Program-made: the position numbers and the translations under genes
Notes under the pieces: model-generated
Database searches by the model: none
Told to the model about the DNA's origin: nothing
The model's input: the letters and a program-made list of their open reading frames with translations, nothing else
Shown: positions 1-7,556 of the stretch, piece after piece
Numbering within the stretch: the first letter of the stretch is position 1
Layout: each line of letters begins with the position of its first letter
NCBI GenBank assembly: GCA_030828465.1
Contig: JAURCL010000003.1
Span: forward strand, 1 to 64,000
Reading direction: 5' to 3'
DNA: 64,000 bases
Source of the DNA: Acidimicrobiales bacterium
GTDB taxonomy: Bacteria; Actinomycetota; Acidimicrobiia; Acidimicrobiales; Ilumatobacteraceae

Positions 1-401
1 TCCATCACAAAGGGATCGCCCTGATCCTCATAAACGAGACGCACCCAACCGGAACGGACCGCGAGGAACTGGAAGCGCACATCATGGAAATGCACGTCAT
101 CGGGCACCACGCCACCGGCCGGAACCGCGATATGGCTCGCCACGAACCGGCCGTCCCAACGATCGGGAATCAGATCCCGGTAGTGCATGCCGGCCCGACC
201 GGTGTGCCAACCATGGCGATCATCGCCACGCGACAACGCCACCGGGGTGCGGCGCAAGCGAACTCGATCACCGTCGGCCGTCTCAAGCAACGCCTCCGCC
301 GGATCATCCGCCGGACGGATCGTGAGCAGCCGCGCCCCACCATCGCGCAACGCCGCGAGCGACGTCGCGAAATCGAGGGTGTCGATGGTGCGCTCAGACA
401 C
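1..401 (-). CDS. Cupin-domain protein, truncated by the left edge
   Basis: The minus strand is open from a GTG at 401 to the window edge (133 codons); the C-terminus lies outside. Residues after about 95 read as a cupin strand pattern, with PAGGVVPDD followed by HFHDV, a HxH metal-binding pair, and a hydrophobic strand FQFLAV. The GTG lies 11 nt after the cobO stop with a GAGG-type ribosome binding site inside the cobO stop region, so the two are probably one operon. The cupin fold is clear, but the substrate is not; the first 90 residues resemble no domain I recognise. Confidence 0.7.
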   Translation of the reverse strand, partial: MSERTIDTLDFATSLAALRDGGARLLTIRPADDPAEALLETADGDRVRLRRTPVALSRGDDRHGWHTGRAGMHYRDLIPDRWDGRFVASHIAVPAGGVVPDDVHFHDVRFQFLAVRSGWVRLVYEDQGDPFVM

Positions 402-412
402 CGGGTGTGACC

Positions 413-1024
413 TCAGTAGTCGATACCGCGCTTCGCGCGGATGCCCTGCTGATAGGCGTGCTTGATCTCGGTCATCTCGGTCACCGTGTCGGCCACGTCG
501 ACCAACTCAACCGGAGCGTCACGCCCCGTCACCACCACGTTCACGTGCTCGGGACGCGACCGGATCGTCTCGACCACCTCCGCCACATCGACCCAGCCCC
601 AAGTGCACAGATACGTCAACTCATCGAGCACCACCAGGCGATGCTCACCGGCCTCGATCACCGCTTTCGCCGCCGCCCACCCGGCCGCCGCATGAGCGCG
701 ATCGGTCTCGAGGTCGTTCGAATCCCAAGTGAACCCGTCACCGAAGGACTGCCACTCGACACCGAGCTTGCGGCCGATGACCTCCTCCCCGACCTTCCAC
801 TCACCGCTCTTGATGAACTGCACCACCGCCACCGGCCAATCGAGGGCGAGCGCGCGCACCATCACCCCGAACGCCGACGACGACTTTCCCTTGCCGTTAC
901 CCGTGTGCACCAGCACCAGCGACGGCACCGAACGCAAGCCGTCAGGACGAGGATCCTCAGTCAGCGGCTGGTCATCGGCGCCGTGCTCATCGAGGGCGGC
1001 TGTGGGGGAGGGGTCAGCGGTCAT
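413..1024 (-). CDS. cobO: Cob(I)yrinic acid a,c-diamide adenosyltransferase
   Basis: CobO/BtuR/CobA-type enzyme that transfers the adenosyl group of ATP to reduced corrinoid in cytoplasmic adenosylcobalamin synthesis or salvage. The 203-residue protein has the family P-loop TGNGKGKSSSAFG near residue 41, the VVLDELTY segment and the characteristic C-terminus ending GIRAKRGIDY. A longer in-frame start exists at 1180, but the family length and a -10 hexamer 9 nt upstream favour the ATG at 1024. It is divergent from the B12-regulated btuFCD operon, which fits a corrinoid uptake and salvage locus. The first 30 residues are a low-complexity extension. Confidence 0.93.
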   Translation of the reverse strand: MTADPSPTAALDEHGADDQPLTEDPRPDGLRSVPSLVLVHTGNGKGKSSSAFGVMVRALALDWPVAVVQFIKSGEWKVGEEVIGRKLGVEWQSFGDGFTWDSNDLETDRAHAAAGWAAAKAVIEAGEHRLVVLDELTYLCTWGWVDVAEVVETIRSRPEHVNVVVTGRDAPVELVDVADTVTEMTEIKHAYQQGIRAKRGIDY

Positions 1025-1033
1025 GCCCGGCCG

Positions 1034-1039
1034 AGCATA
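1034..1039 (-). promoter_or_regulatory. -10 element of cobO
   Basis: TATGCT on the minus strand, ending 9 nt before the cobO ATG. There is no Shine-Dalgarno between, so the transcript would be leaderless or nearly so. Confidence 0.5.
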
Positions 1040-1120
1040 GGTGTCACCCCGAGGACCATGTCCGACCCTGCCCGTCTCGCGCGGTAACCCGCGATGACCG
1101 GCCGCGACACGAGGCGGTGC

Positions 1121-1126
1121 TACGTT
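1121..1126 (+). promoter_or_regulatory. -10 element of the btu transcript
   Basis: TACGTT directly upstream of the B12 aptamer. It would start transcription near 1133, giving a leader of about 190 nt before btuF. Confidence 0.4.
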
Positions 1127-1127
1127 G

Positions 1128-1320
1128 CCGACGTCACGTTGATGTGCGAAGTCCGGTGAGATCCCGGCGCTGTCCCGCAACGGTGGTTCCGGCTGGCAAG
1201 CCAGTCCGGACGAGCCCGGTCGACCATCGGTGTGCGCGAAACCAACCCTCGAGGCAAGGGAGGTTCGCAGGCTGGCAACAGCCCTCGACCCGACTTGACC
1301 TCCGGAACAACGGAGGCATT
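1128..1320 (+). ncRNA. Cobalamin (B12) riboswitch with a ribosome-site hairpin
   Basis: The leader of btuF carries the conserved cobalamin aptamer core: CCGGTGAGATCCCGG followed by CGCTGTCCCGCAACGG (about 1154-1183), then a B12-box-like GCCAGTCCGGACGAGCCCGG (about 1199-1218). At the 3' end, CCTCCG (1299-1304) and CGGAGG (1311-1316) form a perfect 6-bp hairpin whose right arm is the GGAGG ribosome binding site of btuF. This suggests translational shut-off when B12 is bound, as known for many actinobacterial and proteobacterial cobalamin riboswitches. No U-rich terminator is present. Aptamer ends are approximate. Confidence 0.88.
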
Positions 1321-1323
1321 CAC

Positions 1324-2346
1324 ATGACCCGAAAGGCAGTTGCCGGTCTCATAGCCGGCCTCGCCCTTGTTGCCGCCTGCGGCAGCGACCCCGAACCCGT
1401 CGCTGAACCGGCCACCGAGCCGGCGCCGTCCACCACCGAAGCCGAGTTCTCCGAACCCGCGGCCGACCCGCCCGCCGAGGCTGAGGCCGAGGCGACCGAG
1501 GAAGCCGTCGAGGCGGATTCCGAGGCTGAACCCGACGCTGAGGAGACCTACCCCTCGCGAATCGTGTCGCTCTCGCCGACCGCCACCGAGATGCTCTACG
1601 CCATCGGCGCCGGCGACCAAGTCATCGCCGTCGACGACTTCTCGAACTACCCAGCCGAGACCGCCGACAAGATGCCCGGCATCAGCGGCTACGACCCCAA
1701 CGTCGAAGCGATCCTCGCCCTCGAACCCGACCTCATCGTCACCGAGGGCTCCAACCCCGACCTGATCGAGCAGATCGAACGAGTCGGCATCGCCCACTGG
1801 GCCGGCCCCGCCGCCGTCGGACTCGACGACGTCTACGCACAGATCGAGCAACTCGGCGCCGCCACCGGCCACCTCGACACCGCCGTCGCGCTCACCACCG
1901 ACATGGCGACCCGCGTCGACGCCGTGCTCACGCGCATCGCCGAACTCGACAACGAGCCGCTCAGCTACTACCACGAGCTCGACCCCACCTACTACTCGGT
2001 GACCTCCGAGACGTTCATCGGCACCGTCTACCGCCTCCTCGGCCTCGTCAACATCGCCGACGCCATCGAAGAGGAGTCCTACGGCTACCCGCAGCTCTCC
2101 GCCGAGTTCATCCTCGAGGCCGACCCCGACCTCATCTTCTTGGCCTGCACCAAATACTGCGGGGAGACCATCGACACCGTCGCCGCCCGACCCGGCTGGG
2201 ACACCCTCGCCGCCGTCGCCAACGGCAACGTCATCGAACTCGACGACGACATCGCCTCGCGCTGGGGACCGCGCATCGTCGACCACCTCGAACAGGTCGT
2301 CGAAGCTGTCGAAGCCGTCGTGGCGGGGGCAGCCGCCGCCGCATGA
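1324..2346 (+). CDS. btuF: Cobalamin ABC transporter substrate-binding lipoprotein
   Basis: Extracytoplasmic corrinoid-binding protein of the BtuF/FepB class III family, 340 residues. It has a signal peptide with lipobox LVAAC (Cys at about 19), a 55-residue Glu/Ala/Pro-rich acidic linker, then a periplasmic-binding fold beginning RIVSLSPTATEMLYAIG with the family stretch EPDLIVTEG. The ATG at 1324 has GGAGG 7 nt upstream within the riboswitch hairpin. It overlaps btuC by 4 nt (ATGA). Two cysteines in CTKYCGET could form a disulfide. B12 specificity is inferred from the riboswitch and from cobO next door. Confidence 0.9.
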   Translation: MTRKAVAGLIAGLALVAACGSDPEPVAEPATEPAPSTTEAEFSEPAADPPAEAEAEATEEAVEADSEAEPDAEETYPSRIVSLSPTATEMLYAIGAGDQVIAVDDFSNYPAETADKMPGISGYDPNVEAILALEPDLIVTEGSNPDLIEQIERVGIAHWAGPAAVGLDDVYAQIEQLGAATGHLDTAVALTTDMATRVDAVLTRIAELDNEPLSYYHELDPTYYSVTSETFIGTVYRLLGLVNIADAIEEESYGYPQLSAEFILEADPDLIFLACTKYCGETIDTVAARPGWDTLAAVANGNVIELDDDIASRWGPRIVDHLEQVVEAVEAVVAGAAAAA

Positions 2347-3410
2347 GCGAACGGGCGCGACCCGCCACCGGCCGGCTCCCCGGCACGGTCTGGATCCCGG
2401 CCTCGGCGATGCTGCTCATCATCGTCGCCGTCGCCGGGGCCATGATCGGCCCCGCCGGACCCGACTGGTGGCGGGTGCCCCTCGCCCTCGCTGAACGCAT
2501 CCCGCTCCTCGACCGCCTCGGCATCGACTCCGGGGTCACCGAACGCGAGTGGTCCATCATCTGGAACATCCGCATGCCGAGAGTGGTGCTCGCCGGCATC
2601 GTCGGCGCCACCCTCAGCCTCGGCGGAGCCAGCTACCAAGGGGTGTTCCGCAACCCCCTCGTCGACCCATACCTGCTCGGAGCCGCCGCCGGCGGCGGCC
2701 TCGGCGCCACCCTCGTCATCGCCACCTGGGGTGGCCTCGGCGACGACTGGATCATCGACCCCGTCCCCGTCGTCGCCTTCGTGTTCGCCCTCGGCACCGT
2801 CGCCGTCACCTACGTGGTCGGCGCCTCCTTCGGCGGACTCCGCACCACCAGCACCCTCGTGCTCGCCGGCGTCGCCATGGTGTCGCTGATGACCGCCATC
2901 CAAACCTTCGTGCTGCAACGCAACTCCGACGTCGTCCGCGAGGTCTACAACTGGATCCTCGGACGACTCTCCACCGCCAGCTGGAACGACGTCGGGCTCG
3001 TGCTGCCGTATGTCACCGTGTCAACGGTCATCTTGTTCCTCCACCGCCGCCACCTCGACGTGCTGCGTGTCGGCGACGACGAAGCCACCGCCCTCGGAGT
3101 GCCCGTGGCCCGGGTGCGCCTCGTGGTCGTCATCGCCGCCACCCTCGGCACCGCCGCCGTGGTCGCCGTCAGCGGCCTGATCGGCTTCGTCGGACTCGTC
3201 GTGCCGCACATGGTGCGACTCATCGCCGGAAGCAGTTACCGCGTCGTGCTCCCCATGACCATCACCTTCGGCGCCGCTTTCCTCATCCTCGCCGACATCC
3301 CCGGGCGCACCCTGTCGGCACCGGCAGAAGTGCCGATCGGCGTGGTCACCGCCTTCATCGGCGCCCCGTTCTTCATCGTGCTGTTGCGCACCCGGCAGGT
3401 CACCCGATGA
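2343..3410 (+). CDS. btuC: Cobalamin ABC transporter permease
   Basis: FecCD/BtuC-type permease of 355 residues with about ten hydrophobic segments. Family signatures are RMPRVVLAGIVGATLSLGGA near residue 80, the NPLVDPYLLG segment after it, and GLIGFVGLVVPHMVRLIAG near 280, the loop that contacts the ATPase. It forms the channel for corrinoid passage across the membrane. The start overlaps btuF (ATGA) and the end overlaps btuD (ATGA), indicating translational coupling. Iron-siderophore permeases are close relatives; the riboswitch decides for B12. Confidence 0.92.
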   Translation: MSERARPATGRLPGTVWIPASAMLLIIVAVAGAMIGPAGPDWWRVPLALAERIPLLDRLGIDSGVTEREWSIIWNIRMPRVVLAGIVGATLSLGGASYQGVFRNPLVDPYLLGAAAGGGLGATLVIATWGGLGDDWIIDPVPVVAFVFALGTVAVTYVVGASFGGLRTTSTLVLAGVAMVSLMTAIQTFVLQRNSDVVREVYNWILGRLSTASWNDVGLVLPYVTVSTVILFLHRRHLDVLRVGDDEATALGVPVARVRLVVVIAATLGTAAVVAVSGLIGFVGLVVPHMVRLIAGSSYRVVLPMTITFGAAFLILADIPGRTLSAPAEVPIGVVTAFIGAPFFIVLLRTRQVTR

Positions 3411-4186
3411 GCTCGATCGAATTCCGCGAGGTCGGCGTCCGCTACGGGCGCACCCACGCCGTCCGGAACTTCAGCGCCTCGATCCGCACCGGCGAATGGC
3501 TCGGCCTCATCGGCCCGAACGGCGCCGGCAAATCCTCGCTGCTGCGGGCCACCGTCGGCATCCACCGACACAGCGGCGACATCATCGTCGACGGATCATC
3601 GCTCACCCTGCGCAGCCGCACCCGTCGCGCCGCCCTCATCGCCCACGTCCCCCAAGACCCGATCCTCCCCGACGACATGACCGGCGGCGACTACGTGCTG
3701 CTCGGGCGAACCCCCCACGTCGGCTACTTCGGCGCGCCCACCCGCCACGACCGCGCCATGGTCGACGACGTCATCGAACGGCTCGACCTCGGCGGCCTCG
3801 CCCCCCGGCGCCTCGGGCAACTCTCCGGTGGGGAACGCCAACGCCTCGTGATCGCCCGCGCCCTCGCCACCGAAGCACCCATCCTGCTGCTCGACGAACC
3901 AACCAGCGCCCTCGACATTGGCCACCAACAACAAGCCCTTGAACTCGTCGCTCGACTCCGAGCCGAACATGGACTTACCGTGATCTCTGCCATGCACGAC
4001 CTCACCCTCGCGGGCATGTACGCCGACCGGCTCGCCCTCTTGCACGAAGGCACCGTTGTCGCCGAAGGAGGCGTCGACGAGGTTCTGCACGCCGACACGC
4101 TGGCCGAGTTCTACGGTGTTCGCGTGACCGTCCACCGCGACCCCGACGGCACCGTCGTCGTCATCCCGCGTCGCGAACACCTGTGA
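3407..4186 (+). CDS. btuD: Cobalamin ABC transporter ATP-binding protein
   Basis: ATPase subunit of 259 residues energising BtuCF uptake. Walker A GPNGAGKSS near residue 38, Q-loop VPQDP, ABC signature LSGGERQR, Walker B ILLLDEPTSALD and the switch histidine in MHDLTLA are all intact. The ATG overlaps the btuC stop by 4 nt. The 3' end overlaps the GTG of the following DinB/MDMPI-like gene, so the operon runs btuF-btuC-btuD and onwards. Confidence 0.93.
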   Translation: MSSIEFREVGVRYGRTHAVRNFSASIRTGEWLGLIGPNGAGKSSLLRATVGIHRHSGDIIVDGSSLTLRSRTRRAALIAHVPQDPILPDDMTGGDYVLLGRTPHVGYFGAPTRHDRAMVDDVIERLDLGGLAPRRLGQLSGGERQRLVIARALATEAPILLLDEPTSALDIGHQQQALELVARLRAEHGLTVISAMHDLTLAGMYADRLALLHEGTVVAEGGVDEVLHADTLAEFYGVRVTVHRDPDGTVVVIPRREHL

Positions 4187-4824
4187 CCGTTCCCGCCTCC
4201 ATCGTCCGCGACACCGGCGGATGCCGCGAGTCGCACGCGAACCTCGTGGCCACCCTCACCGGCCTCGACAACCTCGACCCGACTCGGCCGAGCCGCCTGC
4301 CCGGCTGGAGCGTCGGCCATGTGCTCACCCACCTCGCCCGCAACGCCGACAGCCACGTCGACATGCTCGACGGACGCCCGCAATATCCGAGCCTCGAGCG
4401 GCGCAACACCGACATCGACACCGGGGCCAGCCGCGACGCCGACACCCTCATCGACGACGTCGCGACCAGCATCACCCGACTCGAGGCCGCCTGGGACGCC
4501 TGCAGCGACTGGGACTTCACCGCCACCACGCTGTCGGGCACCCGTCCCGGCGTCAGCCTGCCGCTGCTGAGATGGCGCGAAGTCGAGGTGCACCGCGTCG
4601 ACCTCGGCCTCGGCGACGACCTCGACAGCGACCTCGCCACCATGAACCCGGCCTACGTGCGCATCGACCTCCACCACCTCGAGATGATGTGGCGGGCCCG
4701 CCGCCCGATGGGGCTCACCCCGCTGCCCGCCGTCGTGCTCGCCGAACCCCCGCACCGACGCCTCGGCTGGTTCATGGGTCGCATCGACATCGACGGGGTC
4801 GAGCCCGCCGGCATGATCTCCTGA
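4183..4824 (+). CDS. Maleylpyruvate isomerase/DinB-like mycothiol-dependent enzyme
   Basis: 213-residue protein of the actinobacterial MDMPI N-terminal (DinB-like four-helix) family, with LPGWSVGHVLTHLARNADSH near residue 40 and WREVEVHRVDLGLG near 130; the conserved histidines (H at HLARN, VHRVD) are those that bind metal in relatives. These enzymes use mycothiol as a cofactor or are uncharacterised thiol-dependent transferases. The GTG start overlaps the btuD stop, so it is translationally coupled to cobalamin uptake, which is unusual; a role in corrinoid handling is only a guess. Confidence 0.75.
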   Translation: MTVPASIVRDTGGCRESHANLVATLTGLDNLDPTRPSRLPGWSVGHVLTHLARNADSHVDMLDGRPQYPSLERRNTDIDTGASRDADTLIDDVATSITRLEAAWDACSDWDFTATTLSGTRPGVSLPLLRWREVEVHRVDLGLGDDLDSDLATMNPAYVRIDLHHLEMMWRARRPMGLTPLPAVVLAEPPHRRLGWFMGRIDIDGVEPAGMIS

Positions 4825-6201
4825 TCACCGGTCGGCACCGGCCGAGGTCACGAACGTCGCCAACGCCGTCGACGATGCCACCAGCGAGGTGATCGCCGAC
4901 ATCGCCACCCGTCGCGCCCCATCGGAGGCGGCCGACACGAAACCGTCGACGAGCTCGCCGAGTCGACGCCAGATCGCCACCGGCACCGCGGCGAGACCGA
5001 GTCGTGAGTGCAGGTCGGGGCGCTCGGCCACCGCGGCCAACAACGACACCGCCTCGGCATCACGCAGACGCTCCACGAACGTCGCGTCGTCGAGACCATT
5101 CGGCCCTGGCAGAACACCGAGTGTCGCGTGCAGAGCCGCCGACCCTGCCCAAGCCACCGCCCGCGCCTCGGGCACCACCAACGAGGCGAGCGACGCCGCC
5201 CAGGTCGTGGCCGAACGTCCCCGTGACACCGACATCGCGTGAGCGAGGTCACCACGAAGATGTCCCTCCACCCGCACCGAATCGATCAGATCGACCGCGC
5301 GATCCACCGGAGCCAGACGAGCCGCCATCGTCGCCGCCAGGGTCTGCTCACCGGTCGGTTCGGCAGCCAACGCCGAGGCGATCGACCGGTCACGCCAGGC
5401 ACCAATCCCGACCCCGAGCGCCAATCGCGCCGGCGCGTCAGCCAACACCTGACCCAACAGCGCCCGAATCCGGTCGCCATCAGCGATGACCCGGGTGACA
5501 CCTCCGGCCTCGACGGCGACCACCTCCCGGTCGATCACCGGGCCGAGCAGATCGAGATGAGCCACCAACGCCGCAGCTGCCCCACGACGAGCCCCCGTCG
5601 ACAAACCCGCGCCAGCCGCGGCCTCAGCCAACATGCCCACCTCAGCGAGATCGAACGAGGCGCGCGCCGCCACCACCCGCTCCACCGCATCGGCATCGAG
5701 ACCGCGCTCGGCGAGCAGGAACGACATCGTCTCGGCGTCGAGACCGGTCGCTACCGCGACGAGATCGTCGCGGGCCGCTACCCCGAGCAGTAACCGCTCC
5801 ACCACCACTAATCGGCGAGCGTCGTCACCACCGGGCAGCGCGGGTCGACCCGCGGCCAGCACCGCCTCATCGAGCAGCGAAGCCGCCACCGACGGCTCCA
5901 CCACCGACACCGCCATCGCCATTCGCTCGGTGATCGACGCGGCCAGCGGAGCAGCGCTCGCCATCGCCAACACCGCATCCGATGGTGACCACTCATCGAG
6001 CAGACGACTCGCCGCCACCGCCTCGAGCATCGGCACCCAGTCGCCGCGCACCCGGTCGCGCAGCGCCCGCACCGCCATCGCCAACCCACCGACCATCGGG
6101 TCACCCTCCCGGGCGCACCAGGCCGACAGATCAGCGTCGAGATCGGTCACCCGAGACTGGAGTCGCGTCAGGGCGTCGACGTCGAACCACCACCCCCTCA
6201 C
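4825..6201 (-). CDS. Unrecognised alanine-rich helical protein
   Basis: 458 residues, GTG start at 6201 overlapping the preceding 84-residue gene by 4 nt. I do not recognise a family. The N-terminus (WWFDVDALTRLQSRVTDLD) looks like an amphipathic helix; the rest is Ala/Val/Leu/Arg-rich and predicted helical, with no signal peptide and no catalytic motif. Moderately hydrophobic stretches near the C-terminus (ASLASLVVPEARAVAWAG and the last 40 residues) could be weak membrane or packing helices. It is the last gene of the thiamine operon, and its stop abuts the convergent stop of the btu operon at TGATCA. Confidence 0.6.
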   Translation of the reverse strand: MRGWWFDVDALTRLQSRVTDLDADLSAWCAREGDPMVGGLAMAVRALRDRVRGDWVPMLEAVAASRLLDEWSPSDAVLAMASAAPLAASITERMAMAVSVVEPSVAASLLDEAVLAAGRPALPGGDDARRLVVVERLLLGVAARDDLVAVATGLDAETMSFLLAERGLDADAVERVVAARASFDLAEVGMLAEAAAGAGLSTGARRGAAAALVAHLDLLGPVIDREVVAVEAGGVTRVIADGDRIRALLGQVLADAPARLALGVGIGAWRDRSIASALAAEPTGEQTLAATMAARLAPVDRAVDLIDSVRVEGHLRGDLAHAMSVSRGRSATTWAASLASLVVPEARAVAWAGSAALHATLGVLPGPNGLDDATFVERLRDAEAVSLLAAVAERPDLHSRLGLAAVPVAIWRRLGELVDGFVSAASDGARRVAMSAITSLVASSTALATFVTSAGADR

Positions 6202-6452
6202 AGCGGGGACCGCTCGAGATCATCAGCGCGCCGCTCCAACCCAGCCGCCAATGACTCAACCCGAGCCGCCTCCTCGGCGACACGGGTGAGCGCCACCCGG
6301 AGATCGCCGACCAGACGGTCCACCCGCGGCGACGACCAAACCGACCCGTCGGAGGTGACCAAGGCCGCCACCTCGAAGCCGCGCGCCGACAACGCCGCCC
6401 GACGCAGCCCCGCCGCGCGATCCCGAAGCGCCGCGGCCTCCACCGATGACAT
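6198..6452 (-). CDS. Small helix-turn-helix-hairpin protein of unknown function
   Basis: 84 residues, ATG at 6452. The sequence reads as two amphipathic helices around a central turn with a single Trp (DGSVWSSPRVDRL near residue 37), then a heptad-like second helix rich in Ala, Leu, Arg and Glu. This architecture is reminiscent of WXG100/ESAT-6-like small proteins, but the WXG tripeptide is absent, so assignment to type VII secretion substrates is speculative. It is coupled by a 4-nt overlap to the 458-residue gene, suggesting they act together. Confidence 0.55.
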   Translation of the reverse strand: MSSVEAAALRDRAAGLRRAALSARGFEVAALVTSDGSVWSSPRVDRLVGDLRVALTRVAEEAARVESLAAGLERRADDLERSPL

Positions 6453-6489
6453 CGCCGAGTGGGCATCCTCGGCGACGGGCCTCGGCAGG

Positions 6490-6921
6490 TCAGAGCAGCC
6501 GGATCACATCGTGATGGGGGAGACCAGTCGAGAGATCGACATAGCCCTCACCGAACACCTCGAAGCCGCGCGAGGTGTAGAAGTCGAGTGCCGTATCGCG
6601 AGCCCGAGCCCACACCAGACCAGCCCCGTCGGAACGCATCCGCTCGACGCCGGCCGCGAGCAGCAACGACCCGAGTCCGGTGCCCGCCAACGACGGCTCC
6701 ACCGCCATACCCCGCAACTGGACACCAGCCAGTGCCGGGCGATCCGGATGGCGCCGATCGAACCAACTCGACACCGCCACCACATCGCGGTCAACCATCA
6801 CGCCGAGATGCACCGCTCCGTCGTCACCATCGAAGTCGACCGAGGTCGTGACCGTGCCGACACGCAGCACCCGACGCCGTAGATCATGCGTGTCAGCCGC
6901 CGAGAGCTCAACGACCCTCAC
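6490..6921 (-). CDS. GNAT-family N-acetyltransferase
   Basis: 143-residue GNAT fold: LRGMAVEPSLAGTGLGSLL near residue 70 is the acetyl-CoA pyrophosphate-binding motif A, followed by ARARDTALDFYTSRGFEVFGE, the typical motif B. Substrate unknown. The GTG start overlaps the thiQ stop by 4 nt (GTGA), so it is a downstream member of the TPP-riboswitch-controlled operon. It may simply be co-transcribed, or act on a thiamine-related amine. Confidence 0.85.
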   Translation of the reverse strand: MRVVELSAADTHDLRRRVLRVGTVTTSVDFDGDDGAVHLGVMVDRDVVAVSSWFDRRHPDRPALAGVQLRGMAVEPSLAGTGLGSLLLAAGVERMRSDGAGLVWARARDTALDFYTSRGFEVFGEGYVDLSTGLPHHDVIRLL

Positions 6922-7556
6922 GCGCGCGACCCCAGATCGAGCAACGACACCGAACGATCCGCCACCAGCTCCGCCTCGGCGCGGTCATGGGTGACCCACA
7001 GCGTCGTCGTGCCCGAGGCCCGCAATACCGAACGCACGTCCACCGCGAGCCGATCATGCAGATCGGCGTCGAGACCGGTCAGGGGCTCATCGGCGAGCAG
7101 CACCGTCGGCCGCGGAGCGAGGGAACGAGCCAACGCCACCCGCTTCGCCTCACCACCCGACAACGTCGACACGTCCCGACCACCGAAGCCGTCAAGACCC
7201 ACGGCGGCCAACACCTCAGCGACCCGAGCCTCACGCTCACCGCGCTCCACACCAGCCATCTCAAGGCCGAACGAGACGTTGCCCGCCACATCGCGATGGG
7301 GGAACAACTGCTCATCCTGGAAGACCATGCCGACCGAACGCCGATGGGTCGGCACCGCCGTCACATCGACTCCATCGACCAGCACCCGACCCGAGTCCAC
7401 GTCGACGAGACCAGCCACCACCCGCAACAACGTCGACTTGCCCGACCCCGACGGACCGAACACCGCCACCACCTCACCAGCGGTCACCTCGAGGGACAAC
7501 CCATCGAGCACGCGCCGGCCCGCAAGCGACACCGACACCGACTCGACCGCCAGCAT
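6918..7556 (-). CDS. thiQ: Thiamine ABC transporter ATP-binding protein
   Basis: ABC ATPase of 212 residues; Walker [11 protein letters not shown]-loop VFQDEQLFPH, signature LSGGEAKR, Walker B VLLADEPLTGLD and switch His in VTHDRAEA are intact. It powers ThiP/ThiB uptake. The ATG at 7556 overlaps the thiP stop by one base (TGATG); a TTG one codon earlier is less likely. Iron(III)-type ATPases are close relatives, but the TPP riboswitch and thiN place it in thiamine uptake. Confidence 0.88.
   Translation of the reverse strand: MLAVESVSVSLAGRRVLDGLSLEVTAGEVVAVFGPSGSGKSTLLRVVAGLVDVDSGRVLVDGVDVTAVPTHRRSVGMVFQDEQLFPHRDVAGNVSFGLEMAGVERGEREARVAEVLAAVGLDGFGGRDVSTLSGGEAKRVALARSLAPRPTVLLADEPLTGLDADLHDRLAVDVRSVLRASGTTTLWVTHDRAEAELVADRSVSLLDLGSRA

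Noticed and set aside
1120-2286. Long antisense reading frame (388 codons) opposite btuF
   Set aside because: It is Gly/Val/Asp-rich, has no recognisable domain and mirrors a clear lipoprotein gene; a shadow of high-GC codon bias.
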